A stretch of 42,082 nt of DNA from Phycisphaerales bacterium (GCA_020247305.1 JADCJE010000114.1:1-42082); one strand, 5' to 3'; positions 1 to 8,061 are shown, numbered from the stretch's first letter. The notes: a model not told the origin generated them from the sequence alone. Program-made: numbers and translations.

Positions 1-1
1 C

Positions 2-697
2 GACCAGACGATCGCCGAGCTCGACGCGCTGTTCGCCGCCCTCGACGCCGACGCGTCGGTCGGCGCCGTGGTGCTCACGGGCGCTGGCGAGAAGGCCTTC
101 GTCGCCGGCGCCGACATCGGCGTGCTCAGCAAGCAGGGCGTCCTCGACGGCAAGCGGAACGCCCTGCGCGGCCAGGCGCTGACGCTGCGCATCGAGAACC
201 TGACCAAGCCCGTGGTCGCCGCGATCAACGGCTTCGCGCTCGGCGGCGGCCTGGAGCTGGCGCTGGCGTGCGACGTGCGCTTCGCCGCCAAGACCGCCAG
301 GCTCGGCCTGCCCGAGGTCTCGCTCGGCGTCATCCCGGGCTACGGCGGCACGCAGCGGCTGCCGCGGCTGTGCGGCACGGGCGCGGCGCTGCAGCTGATC
401 CTGACCGGCGACCCGGTGGCCGCCGACGAGGCGCTGCGCATCGGCCTCGTCAACGGCGTCTGCGAGCCGGCCGATCTGCTCGCGCACTGCAAGACGGTGG
501 CGCTGCGCATGGTGTCGCGCGGCCCGCAGGCGCTGGCGCTCGCCAAGCAGGCGGTGCGCCGGGGCGTGCACATGCCGCTGGCCGACGCGCTGCAGCTGGA
601 GTCGGACCTGTTCGGCATCGTCAGCAGCACGGCTGAGTTCAAGGAAGGCATGACCGCGTTCCTGGAGAAGCGGAAGCCGTCCTGGCTGCGAGCGTGA
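2..697 (+). CDS. Enoyl-CoA hydratase/isomerase family protein (5' end outside window)
   Basis: Crotonase-fold enzyme that adds water to trans-2-enoyl-CoA in fatty-acid or related acyl-CoA breakdown, in the cytoplasm. The reading frame is open from base 2, so the gene starts upstream of the window; 231 residues are visible of a usual length near 260. Seen: the first oxyanion-hole segment AFVAGADIGVLS, the second (ALGGGLELALACD) with a catalytic-type Glu at visible residue 85, and the following LPEVSLGVIPGYGGTQRLP block carrying the second Glu. Both glutamates match true hydratases (family knowledge), so it is probably active rather than an isomerase lacking one. The exact CoA substrate cannot be read from sequence. 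Its stop codon overlaps the pabB start by 4 bp (GTGA), so pabB is translationally coupled to an apparently unrelated gene. Confidence 0.93.
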   Translation, partial: DQTIAELDALFAALDADASVGAVVLTGAGEKAFVAGADIGVLSKQGVLDGKRNALRGQALTLRIENLTKPVVAAINGFALGGGLELALACDVRFAAKTARLGLPEVSLGVIPGYGGTQRLPRLCGTGAALQLILTGDPVAADEALRIGLVNGVCEPADLLAHCKTVALRMVSRGPQALALAKQAVRRGVHMPLADALQLESDLFGIVSSTAEFKEGMTAFLEKRKPSWLRA

Positions 698-1908
698 GCG
701 CCGACGCGGGCGCTGCGCCGTTTGCGGCGCTGTTGGCGGCAGAGCGCGGCGGCCCGGTGGCGCTGCTGCACGGCGGTGGCCAGGGGCCGACGTGGTTGTG
801 CACCGAGCCGGTCGCCGAGCTGACGCTGCCGGCCGGCGGCTGGCAGGGCGCGTGGGCGCGGCTCGACGGCTTCCTGCGCGCGCACCGCGACCGCCGCTGC
901 GTCGGCTGGCTCGGCTACGACCTCGGCCTCGACGTCGAAGCGTGGCCGCTGGCGCGGGCCGACGACTTCCCGGTGCCGGTGCTGCACGTCGCCGCCTACG
1001 ACCGCGTCCAGGAGTTCGCGCCGGCGGTCCCGGCGGGCGCGCCGGCGCTGCCGCCGGCCGACGAACTGCGCGCGCACGTGACGCAGGCCGACTACGAAGC
1101 GCGCGTCGCCGCGGTCGTCGAGCACATCCGCGCCGGCGACATCTTCCAGGCCAACCTGACGCAGCCGTTCACCGGCCGCTGGCAGGGCGACCCGCGCGCG
1201 CTGTTCTGGCGGCTGTGCGAGCAGAGCCCGGCGCCGTTCGCGGCGTACGTCGAGGACGGCCAAGGCACGGCGGTGGTCAGCAGCTCGCCGGAGGAGTTCC
1301 TCTGGCGCGAGGGCGAAGCGGTGCGCACGCGGCCGATCAAGGGCACACGGCCGCGCGCCGCGCAGCGCGCCGACGACGAGCGGCTGCTCGCCGAGCTCGT
1401 CGGCAGCGAGAAGGACCAGGCCGAGCTGGCGATGATCGTCGACCTGCTGCGCAACGACCTCGGCAAGGTGGCGAAGACCGGTTCGGTGCGCGTCGGCCCG
1501 TTCCCCGAGCACCGTTCGTTCGCGCAGGTGCACCACCTGTTCGCGACCGTGGTCGCCGAACTGCGGCCCGGCACGTCGCATGTCGACCTGCTGCGCGCGA
1601 CGTTCCCCGGCGGCTCGATCACCGGCTGCCCGAAGCTGCGCTGCCTGGAGATCCTCGAAGAGCTCGAGGTCGCGCGGCGCGGCGTCTACACCGGCGCGAT
1701 CGGGTGGTTCGGTCCCGGCGACGCGCTGCACCTCAACATCGCGATCCGCACGCTGGTGCTGCGCGATGGCGCGGTGCGCGGCAACGCCGGCGGCGGCGTG
1801 ACCGCGCTCAGTGACCCGCACGCCGAATGGCGCGAGTCGCTGGCGAAGCTCGCCGGCATCGAGCGCGCGCTGCAGCGCACGGTCGCGATTCCGGAGGACG
1901 GCGCGTGA
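694..1908 (+). CDS. pabB: Aminodeoxychorismate synthase component I
   Basis: Converts chorismate plus ammonia to 4-amino-4-deoxychorismate for p-aminobenzoate and folate synthesis. The 404-residue protein has the chorismate-binding domain at about residues 125-395. The motif PIKGT with Lys216 is decisive: PabB uses this lysine as nucleophile, whereas anthranilate synthase (TrpE) has PIAGT. Other family blocks seen are IVDLLRNDLG (248-257), PGGSITGCPK (305-314; Cys replaces the common Ala), and GNAGGGV followed by SDPHAEWRE near the C-terminus. The GTG start at 694 overlaps the preceding stop (GTGA), and pabC follows by the same kind of overlap, so ech-pabB-pabC are co-translated. No pabA glutaminase lies in the window; it is presumably elsewhere, or free ammonia is used. 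Confidence 0.93.
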   Translation: MSADAGAAPFAALLAAERGGPVALLHGGGQGPTWLCTEPVAELTLPAGGWQGAWARLDGFLRAHRDRRCVGWLGYDLGLDVEAWPLARADDFPVPVLHVAAYDRVQEFAPAVPAGAPALPPADELRAHVTQADYEARVAAVVEHIRAGDIFQANLTQPFTGRWQGDPRALFWRLCEQSPAPFAAYVEDGQGTAVVSSSPEEFLWREGEAVRTRPIKGTRPRAAQRADDERLLAELVGSEKDQAELAMIVDLLRNDLGKVAKTGSVRVGPFPEHRSFAQVHHLFATVVAELRPGTSHVDLLRATFPGGSITGCPKLRCLEILEELEVARRGVYTGAIGWFGPGDALHLNIAIRTLVLRDGAVRGNAGGGVTALSDPHAEWRESLAKLAGIERALQRTVAIPEDGA

Positions 1909-2669
1909 CGCTCTGGGTCGACGGCCGCTTCGTGCCGGGCGGCGACGCGCCGCGGCGCACCGGCAGCGCGCCGTTCGAGACGATGGGGGCGGCGAACGGC
2001 GAGCTGCCGCTGTGGGATCGGCATCTCGCGCGCCTTGGCGCCGCGGTCGCGCGGCTGTCGCTGCCCTGGACGGCGCCCGCCGGGCTGCGCGCCGCGGCGC
2101 AGGAGCTGCTGCGCAGCGAATCGCAGCACGACGGCGTGCTGCGGTTGTCGGTCGTGCCGCATGCGCACGGCGTTTCGACGGTGCTCGCCGCGCGCGCGCG
2201 GTCGCCGGTAAAGGTCGTGCAGCTGCTGCCGACGGTTGTGGCTCGGCCGGCGAACGCGCCGCCCGGCGACCTCAAGGCGGAGCCGCGCGGCTACTACGAC
2301 GAGGTACGGCAGCAGGCGCAGGACGGCGGCGCCGACGACGGCCTCGTGATCGCCGCCGACGGCGCCGTGCTGGAGACGGCGCTCGGCAACCTCTGGCTCC
2401 GTGTCGACGGCCGCTGGACGACGCCGCGGCTCGACGGCCGCGTGCTGCCCGGCATTGCGCGGGCCATCCTGTGCGACAGCCTGCGCGCGCGCGGGCTCGC
2501 CGTCGACGAACGCGTCTGCGGCCTCGACGACGTGCACCGCGCGCAGGCGCTCGCGGTCGGCAACGCCGTGCACGGGCCGCGGCCGGCGTGCCTCGTCGGC
2601 CAGCCGGCGGATCCGGCGCCGACCGAGCGCGACCTGCTGCCGGTCTGGCGCGCGGCGTTCGGCGGCTGA
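1905..2669 (+). CDS. pabC: Aminodeoxychorismate lyase (class IV aminotransferase fold)
   Basis: PLP enzyme that eliminates pyruvate from aminodeoxychorismate to give p-aminobenzoate, the step after PabB. I start it at GTG 1905, which overlaps the pabB stop by 4 bp and gives a 254-residue protein; the open frame extends 26 codons further upstream but only inside pabB. Class IV hallmarks seen: a candidate Schiff-base Lys124 in the GDLKAEPRG segment, Glu157 in VLETALGNLW (the conserved E-T-x-x-x-N pattern binding the pyridine nitrogen), and GRVLPGIAR at about 175-185. Branched-chain or D-amino-acid aminotransferases share this fold, but the direct coupling to pabB supports PabC. Confidence 0.88.
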   Translation: MTLWVDGRFVPGGDAPRRTGSAPFETMGAANGELPLWDRHLARLGAAVARLSLPWTAPAGLRAAAQELLRSESQHDGVLRLSVVPHAHGVSTVLAARARSPVKVVQLLPTVVARPANAPPGDLKAEPRGYYDEVRQQAQDGGADDGLVIAADGAVLETALGNLWLRVDGRWTTPRLDGRVLPGIARAILCDSLRARGLAVDERVCGLDDVHRAQALAVGNAVHGPRPACLVGQPADPAPTERDLLPVWRAAFGG

Positions 2670-2724
2670 CGGCGCCGCGGCGCGGGCGATTGCCCAGGCC
2701 GCGCGGCGCGTGGACGATGCCGCG

Positions 2725-3741
2725 ATGCGCCTGCCCTGGCTCGCCCGCGTGCTGCCGCCCGTCGTGCTCGTCGTCGGCGCAGCGCTCGCGGTCGCGGTCT
2801 GGCGGTGGGGCGGGACCGACGCCCCAGAGGGCATGGTGTGGATCCCCGGCGGCGAAGCCGTGCTCGGCAGCCAGAACGGCGACGCCGACGCGCCGCTGCA
2901 TCGCGTGCGCATGACGGGTTTCTGGCTCGACGCGACGGAGGTGACCAACGCGCAATTCGCCGCCTTCGTCGCCGCCACCGGCCACGTCACCGACGCCGAG
3001 AAGCCGCCGTCCAAGGCCGACGTGCCCGACCTGCCCGACGACCAGCGCGTCGCTGGCTCGCTGGTGTTCGCGCCGCCGCCCGACGCCGTCGACCTGCGCG
3101 CGTTCTGGTCGTGGTGGCGCTTCGTGCCGGGCGCCAATTGGCGCCAGCCGGAAGGCCCGGGCTCGTCGACCGCCGGCAAGGATGAGCATCCGGTCGTGCA
3201 CGTCAGTTGGCGCGATGCGCAGGCTTACGCGCGCTGGGCCGGCAAGCGCCTGCCGAGCGAGGCAGAGTGGGAGTACGCCGCGCGCGGCGGCCTTGCGCAG
3301 GCGCGCTACGTCTGGGGCGACGAAGCGCCGACCGACGCCGCGCCGCGCGCCAACATCTGGCAGGGCGCGTTCCCGCGCCGCAACGCGCTGGCCGACGGCT
3401 TCGCCGCCACGGCGCCGGTGCGCGCCTTTGCGGCCAACGGGTTCGGCCTCCATGGCATGAGCGGCAACGTCTGGGAGTGGTGCCAGGACTGGTACCACCC
3501 GCAGGGCTACGGCGATGTGGCGGCGGTCGCGGTCGACCCGCAGGGGCCGGCGAACCGCTTCGACCCGCAGGAGCCCGACGCGCACAAGCGCGTCATGCGC
3601 GGCGGCTCGTTCCTGTGCAGCGATGCCTACTGCCTCGGCTACCAGCCGGGCACGCGCATGAAGTCGACGCCCGACACCTCGCTGTGCCACACCGGCTTCC
3701 GCTGTGCGCGCTCGGCGCCGGCGCCGGCCGACAGCCGCTGA
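2725..3741 (+). CDS. Formylglycine-generating enzyme (sulfatase-modifying factor), membrane-anchored
   Basis: FGE oxidises the active-site cysteine of sulfatases to formylglycine. The 338-residue protein fits the family closely: GANWRQPEGP (136-145), HPVVHVSWRDAQAYARWAGKRLP (about 155-177), EAEWEYAARGG and GNVWEW. Most importantly the C-terminal GGSFLCSDAYC block keeps both copper-binding catalytic cysteines (Cys298 and Cys303, five residues apart as in human Cys336/Cys341), followed by GFRC. It is therefore a likely true FGE, not just a SUMF1-fold protein. ATG 2725 is chosen because it directly precedes a hydrophobic helix (about 8-26); an in-frame GTG at 2710 is an alternative. The helix predicts anchoring with the enzyme domain outside the cytoplasm. 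It starts 55 bp after pabC. No sulfatase gene is in the window. Confidence 0.9.
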   Translation: MRLPWLARVLPPVVLVVGAALAVAVWRWGGTDAPEGMVWIPGGEAVLGSQNGDADAPLHRVRMTGFWLDATEVTNAQFAAFVAATGHVTDAEKPPSKADVPDLPDDQRVAGSLVFAPPPDAVDLRAFWSWWRFVPGANWRQPEGPGSSTAGKDEHPVVHVSWRDAQAYARWAGKRLPSEAEWEYAARGGLAQARYVWGDEAPTDAAPRANIWQGAFPRRNALADGFAATAPVRAFAANGFGLHGMSGNVWEWCQDWYHPQGYGDVAAVAVDPQGPANRFDPQEPDAHKRVMRGGSFLCSDAYCLGYQPGTRMKSTPDTSLCHTGFRCARSAPAPADSR

Positions 3742-3805
3742 CTTCGGCCCGTCGATCCGACAGGACGTCGCGACGGGCGGCCACGTGGCGGCCTTCCGTC
3801 CGCCC

Positions 3806-4912
3806 ATGCACATGATCGCCACGCCGCGCCCCTCCTGGCTCTCGCACTGCGCCCGTCTCGCCATCGCTGCCATCGCGCTCTTTGCGCCGCGCCTGCTGCC
3901 GGCGCAGACGCCGACGCCGACGTCGACGCCGACCGCGACACCGGCTGTCGCCCCGCCGACGCAGGTCGAGCGCCCGCTGCTGTGGCGCATCGAGCTGGCG
4001 CCGCCGAGCTACCTGTTCGGCACGATCCACCTGCCCGACGAACGCGTCACCAAGCTGCCCCCGGTCGTCGCCGACGTGTTCGATCGGTGCGACGCGCTCT
4101 ACACCGAGCTGCCGATGGAGATGGCCCAACTGATCAAACACGCGGACCGCATGCAGCTGCCAAAGGGCACGACGCTGCGCGAGGCGCTCGGCGACGAACT
4201 GTACGACGAGGTCGCCGCGTACGTGCAGACGAAGGGCGTGGCGATGGCGCTGCTCGACCGCCTGCAACCGTGGGCCCTCGGCGTCCAGCTCGCGGTGCTC
4301 GACCAGATGAAGGAAATGGCCACCAAGCCGGCGCTCGACATGGCGATCTACCAGCGCGCCAAGCGCGCCGGCAAGACGGTGGGCGGCCTGGAGACGATGG
4401 ACGAGCAGACGGGCGCGTTCGCCGACATGACGCCGGCCGAGCACCGCTCGTTCGTGCGCGACAGCCTCGTCGACATCGTCACGAAGGAGAGGGCGGGCCT
4501 GCACCCGACGGAGGACCTGTTGCGGCGGTACTTGCAGGGCGACGAAGCGGCGATCGAGGCGCGGGCCAACGACTTCGCGCTGACCGACGCCAAGCTCAAG
4601 AAGCGGCTGATGACGCGCCTGCTCGACGACCGCAACGTCACCATGGCCGACCGCATCGTGCGCAAGCTGCAGGAGGCCCCCGAGCGCGTGCAGGTGTTCG
4701 CCGTGGGGGCCTTGCACTATCCCGGCAAGATGGGCGTGCTCGAACTGCTGCGGCAGCGCGGCTACCGCCTCACGCGGCTCGAACTCACGGCCGACGACGC
4801 CGCGCGCGCCGCCGAGGCCGCCGCGGTCGACGCCGTGATCGCCGACCGCCAGCGCGAGATCGAGGCGCTGCGCGCCCGCCGCGCAAAGCTCGCCGACGCC
4901 GCGGTCCGGTGA
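3806..4912 (+). CDS. TraB/GumN family protein, paralogue 1
   Basis: Exported 368-residue protein of the TraB/GumN (TIKI-like) family, whose animal members are metalloproteases; bacterial roles are poorly known. Residues 1-35 form a signal peptide ending at LLPAQ, followed by a Thr/Pro/Ala-rich linker (TPTPTSTPTATPA). The domain begins with RPLLWRIE and the signature SYLFGTIHLPDERV, and ends with FAVGALHYPGKMGVLELLRQRGY, the second conserved His/Gly block (GALH, family GxxH). A charged C-terminal helix follows (about 330-368). It is a close tandem duplicate of the gene at 5347-6444, nearly identical over most of the domain. ATG at 3812 is a second possible start. A protease role is inference from the family. 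Confidence 0.85.
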   Translation: MHMIATPRPSWLSHCARLAIAAIALFAPRLLPAQTPTPTSTPTATPAVAPPTQVERPLLWRIELAPPSYLFGTIHLPDERVTKLPPVVADVFDRCDALYTELPMEMAQLIKHADRMQLPKGTTLREALGDELYDEVAAYVQTKGVAMALLDRLQPWALGVQLAVLDQMKEMATKPALDMAIYQRAKRAGKTVGGLETMDEQTGAFADMTPAEHRSFVRDSLVDIVTKERAGLHPTEDLLRRYLQGDEAAIEARANDFALTDAKLKKRLMTRLLDDRNVTMADRIVRKLQEAPERVQVFAVGALHYPGKMGVLELLRQRGYRLTRLELTADDAARAAEAAAVDAVIADRQREIEALRARRAKLADAAVR

Positions 4913-4997
4913 GCCATGGCGCGCAGACGCGGCGGCCGCGCCGCTCGGCGTCCGCCCCTTGTGCGGCGCCGGCGCGCGCGATCGGGCCGTCGTCTGG

Positions 4998-5003
4998 CAT
5001 GAT
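4998..5003 (+). promoter_or_regulatory. Possible -10 element of a leaderless promoter
   Basis: CATGAT lies 6 nt before the ATG at 5010, the same placement as in the better-supported promoters of the window. No convincing -35 is seen at 17 bp, so this is a weak call. Confidence 0.3.
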
Positions 5004-5009
5004 GCGGCG

Positions 5010-5312
5010 ATGCAGCCGCACGACAAGGAACCCGGCAACCTCATCGAACGGAACCCCGACGGCACGTTCACCAAGGAGACGCTGGCGCGCGCGGTCAAGG
5101 CGCTGAAGAAGCGGCTCAAGCTGACGCGGCTCGACGACGAGTCGCGACTGGGCCACGACGCGATGAGCAAGGGCGGCCGGTCGGGCATCGTCGCCGTGAA
5201 GCCGCCGACGCAGTACCCGCCGGAGGTCTGGCAGGCCCTCGAGCAGAAGGGTCGCGTGCGCATCGACCGCAACGGCCTCGTCGAACTCGTCGAGCAGCCG
5301 GGCAATCCCTGA
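5010..5312 (+). CDS. Small conserved-looking hypothetical protein (100 aa)
   Basis: A 100-residue soluble, strongly charged protein that I do not recognise. It has the opening NLIERNPDGTFTKETLARAVKALKK, which resembles small cytoplasmic proteins with a short beta-hairpin followed by a basic helix, then a central SKGGRSGIVAVKPP loop and a C-terminal segment PEVWQALEQKGRVRIDRNGLVELVEQ. No signal peptide or membrane segment is visible, which contrasts with the exported TraB/GumN proteins on both sides. Coding status rests on third-position GC bias, a clean ATG preceded by a -10-like hexamer, and its placement in a gap between the two duplicated genes; its stop codon is part of the -35 of the next promoter. 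Function unknown. Confidence 0.7.
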   Translation: MQPHDKEPGNLIERNPDGTFTKETLARAVKALKKRLKLTRLDDESRLGHDAMSKGGRSGIVAVKPPTQYPPEVWQALEQKGRVRIDRNGLVELVEQPGNP

Positions 5313-5337
5313 CGGCGGCGCGGTCCGCCCGTATCCT
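5309..5337 (+). promoter_or_regulatory. Leaderless promoter for the second TraB/GumN gene
   Basis: CTGACG (5309-5314), a 17-bp spacer and TATCCT (5332-5337), then 9 nt to the ATG at 5347. Transcription starting about 7 nt after the -10 would begin at or just before the start codon. The -35 overlaps the stop codon of the upstream small gene. Confidence 0.6.
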
Positions 5338-5346
5338 CGGCCGGGC

Positions 5347-6444
5347 ATGATCCCGAAGCTGCGGACTTACTGGCTCTCCCCGTTCGCCACCCTTGTCGTC
5401 GCCGCCGTCGCGCTGCTGCTGCCGCAGCTGCTGCCGGCGCAGGCGCCGCCGACCAAGCCGGCCGCGGCGCCAGCCGCGGCCGCGGCGCCCACCGCCGTCG
5501 AGCGTCCGCTGCTGTGGCGCATCGAACTGGCCACGCCCAGCTACCTCTTCGGCACGATCCACCTGCCCGACGAGCGCGTCACCGAGTTGCCGCCGGTCGT
5601 CGACGAGGCGATCGAGCGGTGCGACGCGCTGTACACCGAGCTGCCGATGGACCTCGCGTTGCTGATGAAGCAGATGGGTCGCATGCAGCTGCCCGAGGGC
5701 GAGACGCTGCGCGGCGCGCTCGGCGACGAGTTGTACGACGAGGTCGCGGCGTACGTGCAGAAGAAGGGCGCCTCGATGGCGATGCTCGATCGCATGCAGC
5801 CGTGGGCGGTCGGAGCCCAGCTCGGCCTGCTCGACCAGATGAAGAAGATGGCGGTGAAGCAGCCGCTCGACATGGTCATCTACCAGCGTGCCAAGCGCGC
5901 CGGCAAGACGGTCGGCGGCCTGGAGACGGTCGAGGAGCAGGCGAGCGTGTTCGGCGACATGACGCAGGCCGAGCAGCGCACGTTCGTCCGCGACGGCCTC
6001 GCCGACATCGTCAAGAAGGAGGCCGAGGGCGTGCACCCGACCGAGGACCTGTTGCGGCTCTACCTCAAGGGCGACGAAGCGGCGATCGACGCGCGCGTCA
6101 ACGACTTCCCGCTGACCGACGCCAAGCTCAAGAAGCGGCTGATGACGCGACTGATCGACGACCGCAACGTCGCCATGGCCGATCGCATCGTGCGCAAGCT
6201 GCAAGAAGCCCCCGAGCGCGCGCAGGTCTTCGCCGTCGGCGCCGCGCACTACCCCGGCAAGGTGGGCGTGCTCGAACTGCTGCGCCAGCGCGGCTACCGC
6301 ATCACGCGGCTCGAACTCGCGGCCGACGACGCCGCGCGCGCGGCCGAGGCCGCCGCGGTCGACGCGGTGATCGCCGATCGCCAGCGCGAGGTCGAGGCGC
6401 TGCGCGCCCGCCGCGCCAAGCTCGCCGAGGCCGGGGCAAAGTGA
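5347..6444 (+). CDS. TraB/GumN family protein, paralogue 2
   Basis: A 365-residue exported protein, the tandem duplicate of 3806-4912. Signal peptide at about 1-32 (hydrophobic core VVAAVALLLP, ending LLPAQ) followed by an Ala/Pro-rich linker. The same family blocks are present: RPLLWRIE, SYLFGTIHLPDERV near residue 60, LYTELPM, AKRAGKTVGGLETV, and the C-terminal GAAHYPGKVGVLELLRQRGYR. The two proteins diverge mainly in the signal peptide, the linker and scattered surface positions (for example GALH versus GAAH in the late conserved block), which points to a fairly recent duplication with the export signal and linker changing fastest. It has its own promoter and is coupled by a GTGA overlap to the membrane protein at 6441, so the copies are probably differently expressed. 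Confidence 0.86.
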   Translation: MIPKLRTYWLSPFATLVVAAVALLLPQLLPAQAPPTKPAAAPAAAAAPTAVERPLLWRIELATPSYLFGTIHLPDERVTELPPVVDEAIERCDALYTELPMDLALLMKQMGRMQLPEGETLRGALGDELYDEVAAYVQKKGASMAMLDRMQPWAVGAQLGLLDQMKKMAVKQPLDMVIYQRAKRAGKTVGGLETVEEQASVFGDMTQAEQRTFVRDGLADIVKKEAEGVHPTEDLLRLYLKGDEAAIDARVNDFPLTDAKLKKRLMTRLIDDRNVAMADRIVRKLQEAPERAQVFAVGAAHYPGKVGVLELLRQRGYRITRLELAADDAARAAEAAAVDAVIADRQREVEALRARRAKLAEAGAK

Positions 6445-7013
6445 GCGCCGGCGGCGCGACGACCGGCAGGGCCGCGCTGGCGGTGGCCCTCGCCGTGTCG
6501 CTCAGCGCCGGCGCGGCGGCGGCGGCTTGGTGCACGTCGCTCGCGCCGTGCGCGCTGGCGCCGCTGTGGCTGCTGCTGCCCGTGCTGCTGCGCGGCGACG
6601 CCGCGATGCGCGCGCCGCGGACCGTCCGCGCCGCCGTCGCGCTGGCGGGCGGCTGGGCGCTGGCCTGCGCCGGCCTGCTGCTCGTGCGCGTCGACGCGCC
6701 GTGGGACGTCGTGATGCGCACGACGCCGTCGTCGCACCCGCCGTTCGGCGAGCACCCGGTGACGCGGCGCGCCGGCTGGCCGTGGCCCGGCGTCGAGGGC
6801 GCCTGCAGCAACTCGTTGGGCTGTGATCGTGTGCCGTTCGCCATGGGCGTCGACGCGCTGCTGGTGAACCTCGGGTTATGGTCCGGCCTCGCGTGGCTGC
6901 TGCTCCGGCAGCGCGCGCCGGACCGGCTCGTCGCGCTGGTTGTGCCTGCTGCGCTGGCGGCGGCGGTCGCCGGGCTCGTCGGTGGCTGGCAACTGGTGCC
7001 GATGTTCGACTGA
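6441..7013 (+). CDS. Small integral membrane protein of unknown function
   Basis: A 190-residue protein starting at GTG 6441, overlapping the previous stop by 4 bp. Hydrophobicity suggests four membrane helices, at about residues 11-29, 38-52, 62-82 and 138-185 (the last stretch probably holding two). Between the second pair lies a polar loop of about 50 residues with PSSHPPFGEHPVTRR and three cysteines near GACSNSLGCDR, likely on the outer face. I recognise no domain. Translational coupling to the second TraB/GumN protein suggests the two work together, for example the membrane protein anchoring or presenting the exported partner; that is inference only. Confidence 0.75.
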   Translation: MSAGGATTGRAALAVALAVSLSAGAAAAAWCTSLAPCALAPLWLLLPVLLRGDAAMRAPRTVRAAVALAGGWALACAGLLLVRVDAPWDVVMRTTPSSHPPFGEHPVTRRAGWPWPGVEGACSNSLGCDRVPFAMGVDALLVNLGLWSGLAWLLLRQRAPDRLVALVVPAALAAAVAGLVGGWQLVPMFD

Positions 7014-7129
7014 CCGCCAGAGCTGGCGACGCGGTCCGACCTCGCGAAGCACCGTTGCCGGCGGCGATCGCGGGCACGTCGGAGGCAGCTCGCCGGTCGG
7101 TTCGCGGCCGCGGAGCGCGCGCGCCGCCG

Positions 7130-7945
7130 TCAGCCGTCGGTCAGCCGCTCCGCCCCGCAGTAGACCTCGCACGACTCGCCGCGGGCGAAGCCGACCAGCG
7201 TCGCGCCGGCTTCGGCGCAGAGGTCGAACGCGAGCGCGCTCGGCGCGGACACCGACACGACAACCGGCAGGCGCAGGCGCAGGCACTTGGCGACGAGGTC
7301 GTAGCCGGCGCGGCCCGACAGCACGGCGACGCAGCGCGCGAAGTCGGCGCCGGCGCGGGCGGCTTCGCCGACCGCCTTGTCGAGCGCGTTGTGACGGCCG
7401 ACGTCCTCGGCGCAGCCGAGCACGGCGCCGTCGGCGTGGGCGACCAGCGCGCCGTGGCTGCCCCCGGTCAGCGCGAACAGCTCCTGGCGGTCGGCGAGCG
7501 CGCGCAGCCAGCCGGCGATGCGCGCGCGCGGCAGCTTCGGCACGCCGGGCAGCAGCGGCGGCGCGCCGGCGAGGATCGCTTGCGGGTCGGCGACGCCGCA
7601 GACGCCGCATGAACTGCGGATCTCGTGCGTGCGCGCGAGACGGTCGCGCACGAGACCCTGCGGGGCGGCGCGCAGCGTCACGCGCAGTTCGTCGACGCGC
7701 GCCGCACCGGCGTCGCCGGCGACGAGGTCCATGCCGACGACGTCGGCGGCGGCCGCGATCACTCCCTCGCCGAGCAGGAAGCCGAGCGCGAGGTCCTCGT
7801 CGCGGCCGGGGGTGCGCATGGTCAGCAGCTGCTGGCCGTGCACGACGAGCAGCAGCGGCTCTTCGCGCACCAGCAGGTCCCGCCGGCCGTCGGCGAGCGT
7901 GCGCCGGGCGGCGCCGACGGGCGGCAGGGGAACGTCATCGGCCAT
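7130..7945 (-). CDS. fdhD: Formate dehydrogenase accessory sulfurtransferase FdhD
   Basis: FdhD passes sulfur from a cysteine desulfurase to the molybdenum/tungsten bis-MGD cofactor of formate dehydrogenases. The 271-residue protein is full length for the family. Seen: REEPLLLVVHGQQLLTMRTPG and DLALGFLLGEGVI near the N-terminus, the sulfur-carrying loop SSCGVCG with Cys113 and Cys116, GCAEDVGRHNALDKAVG (about 195-211), SGRAGYDLVAKC, and APSALAFDLCAEAGATLVGFARG at the C-terminus. It is a lone minus-strand gene, convergent with 6441-7013 and divergent from the nucleoside transporter. No formate dehydrogenase or molybdopterin gene is in the window, so its client enzyme lies elsewhere. Confidence 0.94.
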   Translation of the reverse strand: MADDVPLPPVGAARRTLADGRRDLLVREEPLLLVVHGQQLLTMRTPGRDEDLALGFLLGEGVIAAAADVVGMDLVAGDAGAARVDELRVTLRAAPQGLVRDRLARTHEIRSSCGVCGVADPQAILAGAPPLLPGVPKLPRARIAGWLRALADRQELFALTGGSHGALVAHADGAVLGCAEDVGRHNALDKAVGEAARAGADFARCVAVLSGRAGYDLVAKCLRLRLPVVVSVSAPSALAFDLCAEAGATLVGFARGESCEVYCGAERLTDG

Positions 7946-7953
7946 CGCGCGGC

Positions 7954-7982
7954 ATGGTCGAGGTGCGGCGGCGCAGGGTCAA
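7954..7982 (-). promoter_or_regulatory. Leaderless promoter of fdhD
   Basis: Read on the minus strand: TTGACC (7977-7982), 17-bp spacer, GACCAT (7954-7959), then 8 nt to the ATG at 7945. The -35 is one of the best in the window; the -10 is a looser match. Confidence 0.5.
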
Positions 7983-8046
7983 GGCGACCCGCGCCGCGAA
8001 CGCCGGGCGCGGCGGCGCGACAGGAGCATGGGTCGGGCGTACTGGC

Positions 8047-8052
8047 TACCAT
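8047..8052 (+). promoter_or_regulatory. Likely -10 of the nucleoside salvage operon
   Basis: TACCAT sits 9 nt before the ATG at 8062, preceded by a TACTGG context. No clear -35 at 17 bp. The placement agrees with other leaderless starts in this window. Confidence 0.4.
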
Positions 8053-8061
8053 CGCGGCCGC

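Noticed and set aside
694..1908. Anthranilate synthase component I (TrpE)
   Set aside because: The motif is PIKGT (Lys216), characteristic of PabB, and pabC follows directly.
6940..8061. N-terminal extension of the nucleoside transporter open frame
   Set aside because: The extension runs antisense through fdhD and is Arg-rich; family similarity starts at ATG 8062, just after a -10-like element.
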